NCBI GenBank assembly: GCA_905116865.2
Contig: CAJHNH020006112.1
Location: forward strand, 918,322-982,321
DNA from: Candidula unifasciata
Taxonomy: Eukaryota > Mollusca > Gastropoda > Stylommatophora > Geomitridae
Direction of reading: 5' to 3'
DNA length: 64,000 nucleotides
Under the pieces are notes generated by a model. The model was given only the letters and a program-made list of their open reading frames with translations. It was not told the DNA's origin and ran no database searches. The position numbers and the translations under genes are program-made. Of the stretch, positions 61,991 to 64,000 are shown in pieces. Each line of letters opens with the position of its first letter. Positions within the stretch are counted from its first letter, which is position 1.

Positions 61991-63060
61991 AAATATAAAA
62001 ACTAAAGGACACCATTAACTGACTAGGTGAGTCTCTGTAAATTACCTATGACGATGGAAAACATGCTGCACATAAACAGCCACAGAGAGCTGCATGGCAA
62101 GGTCAAGCAGTTTATTGCTAGGACTTCAATCCATATAAAGAAGGGCAAAGAATGCCCATGGCATCCTTGAAGAAGTTTCTCCTAAACATTATATCGAGGA
62201 GAATAATCAAAAATCGCACACCAAGGAAACAATATATCCACCATGTTAATGTTAGATTGTCTAATTATTCATAATATAATTACTATCATAATCTCAACCC
62301 AAATCAAAGCAAAATTTAAAACAATACAAATTACATTGTGATCATATAAATAATTTTAATTACATGATATATAAATTTAAAATAACAGATAAATACTATG
62401 AGAACCCAAAATAACACTATACATCCCAATTATCACCTTAAGGGTTGAACATTATGGTTTTTTTATACTACAACTGCTACGCCTAAAAAACTATCGTGAC
62501 CCAGATGCACACAAAAACGTGGTGTCAATTCATTGGTGGAACCCTACGGTAATCTTCTGTGAAATGTGAGTAATTTCACTAATTGCGTTGCAAAGATGCA
62601 GAACGTCAAAATTGTGAGTACTGTGTTCCTTTCAGTGGCTATGCGGTTTTTTAGTTGTACGCTATATGGATGCCTTGTTAGTCATTCACTTCCTTAGACA
62701 CGATGGTGATAAAGTGCACCGAACTCCGCCTTTGGTGAGGAAATTGTAATTAAAAGCATGAACAGTTTAAAATGGGACGGCCCCACTTGAACAGTTCAAC
62801 CACAGGATACTTAAAACTATAAATGCACACTCTGTTTTTCTTACCGTGTTTTGTTTTAACCCCCGCCCCCCTCCCCCAAACCACCTCTTCAAGTGTCAAG
62901 CTAAAGCCACTTAAATGTATACGTATCGCTGGCCACTGCCATTTCAGTTAGTGTTGACATCTGAGGTAGAAGCGTTAGTCAAGTTTTCGTAGATGCGTGT
63001 GATTACACAGCTGTCGATTGTTGTTGGATTTTCACAATAATTGTTAAAGACGCTGTGTGT
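61990..63060. other. Stretch with no recognised feature
   Basis: AT-rich flank. No gene or repeat family recognised apart from a C-rich run at 62,860-62,877. Confidence 0.5.
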
Positions 63061-63129
63061 GTATGTGCTTTTAATTGTTATTATTAATTAGAAGTAAAAT
63101 CAGAAGGGGGCAGTCAACATTTCATGTCC

Positions 63130-63365
63130 ATATTATGAGATTTTCTCATGTGATAAGAAAGAGAAAAACTGGAGTACATCGGGACAGTAAGAAAGTTGTA
63201 GGGGAGGAGAGGCAGAGGGAGAGAGAGAGAGAGAGAGAACAGATGCTGGACAGTTTGACATCATGGCATGGAGGATCATCTGTGTCAGAGTTGACTGAAA
63301 GTACACGAGGCAGAAGGGTGTGGATTGACATGACTATCAACGCCACATGGCAGGGACTTTGAGAA
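63130..63365 (+). mobile_element. LINE RT C-terminal fragment with (GA)n expansion
   Basis: Frame with MRFSHVIRKRKTGVHRDSKK, then an Arg-Glu run from (GA)n at 63,210-63,238 where RGRPR normally sits, then MLDSLTSWHGGSSVSELTES and RRVWIDMTINATWQGL. The end of the RT ORF is intact. Confidence 0.75.
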
Positions 63366-63674
63366 GAAGAAGAAGATTATGAGTTGAGAAATATCTTCAT
63401 CCTTACTCTGGTGTATCGTTTATGCAGTACCAAGGGCTTTCAGTCTATCTTTCATTCCGTTCTATAATATGCAATGGTTTCCGTATTGAGCAAAATGACA
63501 GGATTAATGTGAAGAATATTGTCAGATTATAATGTAACCGATGGAAACTGGATATGTAGTAGTAGTCTTTGTAGTTTTCTTTAAATAATAACCTGTTCAA
63601 CCTCATGGTTATAATCAGGATATGTATTGCCCATTGCATTTCCAGTGTATACTTTTGATATATTAATCTCCCCG

Positions 63675-63856
63675 TTTCCGTGAGGAGGAGCGGTGAACCA
63701 CTGCCCTTCTGGCAAGCATGTCTTAAGAGGTGACTATTTAGGGGTTTACTAAAGTTGAATGTGTTTGATCGAAAAGACCAGATGTAGCAGCCTAGCTATA
63801 GACCACAACACAACGTACCAACCGCCCTTTTTTATGGAAATGCAGAAGAAGAAGAT
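63675..63856 (-). repeat. Family A copy, truncated
   Basis: GGCAAGCATGTCTTAAGAGG, TGACTATTTAGGGGTTTAC and a GAAGAAGAAGA end; the middle is deleted. Confidence 0.65.
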
Positions 63857-64000
63857 ACTTTACTCATGTCATAATCATTTCATTTAGTCATTTATTTTAT
63901 TTAAAAGAAAATCACGTGAAACATTATCCTGCTAACATCTTCTGGAATTTGTTTAAAGTAGCTATTGGGTGATGGTTATTCCAGCAATATTCGTTACTTC

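Overview
The window is animal nuclear DNA. One spliced gene runs on the minus strand from about 50,970 down to at least 2,438 and leaves through the left edge. Its sixteen recognisable coding exons (all GT-AG, with compatible phases) encode an orthologue of DNMBP/Tuba, the dynamin-binding Cdc42 exchange factor. The order is five SH3 domains, a proline-rich linker, a coiled coil, a DH (RhoGEF) domain, a BAR domain and one more SH3. The C-terminal SH3 of the family is not in the window. The long introns packed with tRNA-derived SINEs, LINE 3' ends, hAT MITEs and microsatellites suggest a mollusc, most likely a heterobranch gastropod. That is inference; no species marker is visible.

Layout: 1-2,437 is intron or 3' flank with partial duplicates of exon 16. 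2,438-17,340 holds exons 16 to 9 (last SH3, BAR domain). 17,341-33,567 holds exons 8 to 5 (DH domain), including a 2.9 kb tandem array at 25.5-28.4 kb. 33,568-45,461 holds exons 4 and 3 (coiled coil). 45,462-48,000 is the single 2.5 kb exon 2. 50,688-50,970 is exon 1 with the likely start codon. 51-64 kb is upstream DNA with transposon remnants, a 0.7 kb foldback element and a possible 5' UTR exon near 58.4-58.9 kb. No second host gene was found.

Repeats fill most of the rest. A dispersed element of about 300 bp, here 'family A', with a CTT/GAA-rich end occurs more than 20 times. At least four tRNA-derived SINE families, many LINE RNase H or RT C-terminal fragments, a Penelope-like GIY-YIG fragment, a hAT transposase remnant and SPIN-like hAT MITEs are also present.

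The most unusual pattern is that several tandem arrays start exactly at a splice donor of this gene (exons 2, 3 and 9), and the 3' end of exon 16 with its donor is also copied downstream. Exon 2 has two apparent 1-nt frame breaks, each of which could instead be explained by excision of a 32-nt GT...AG segment.
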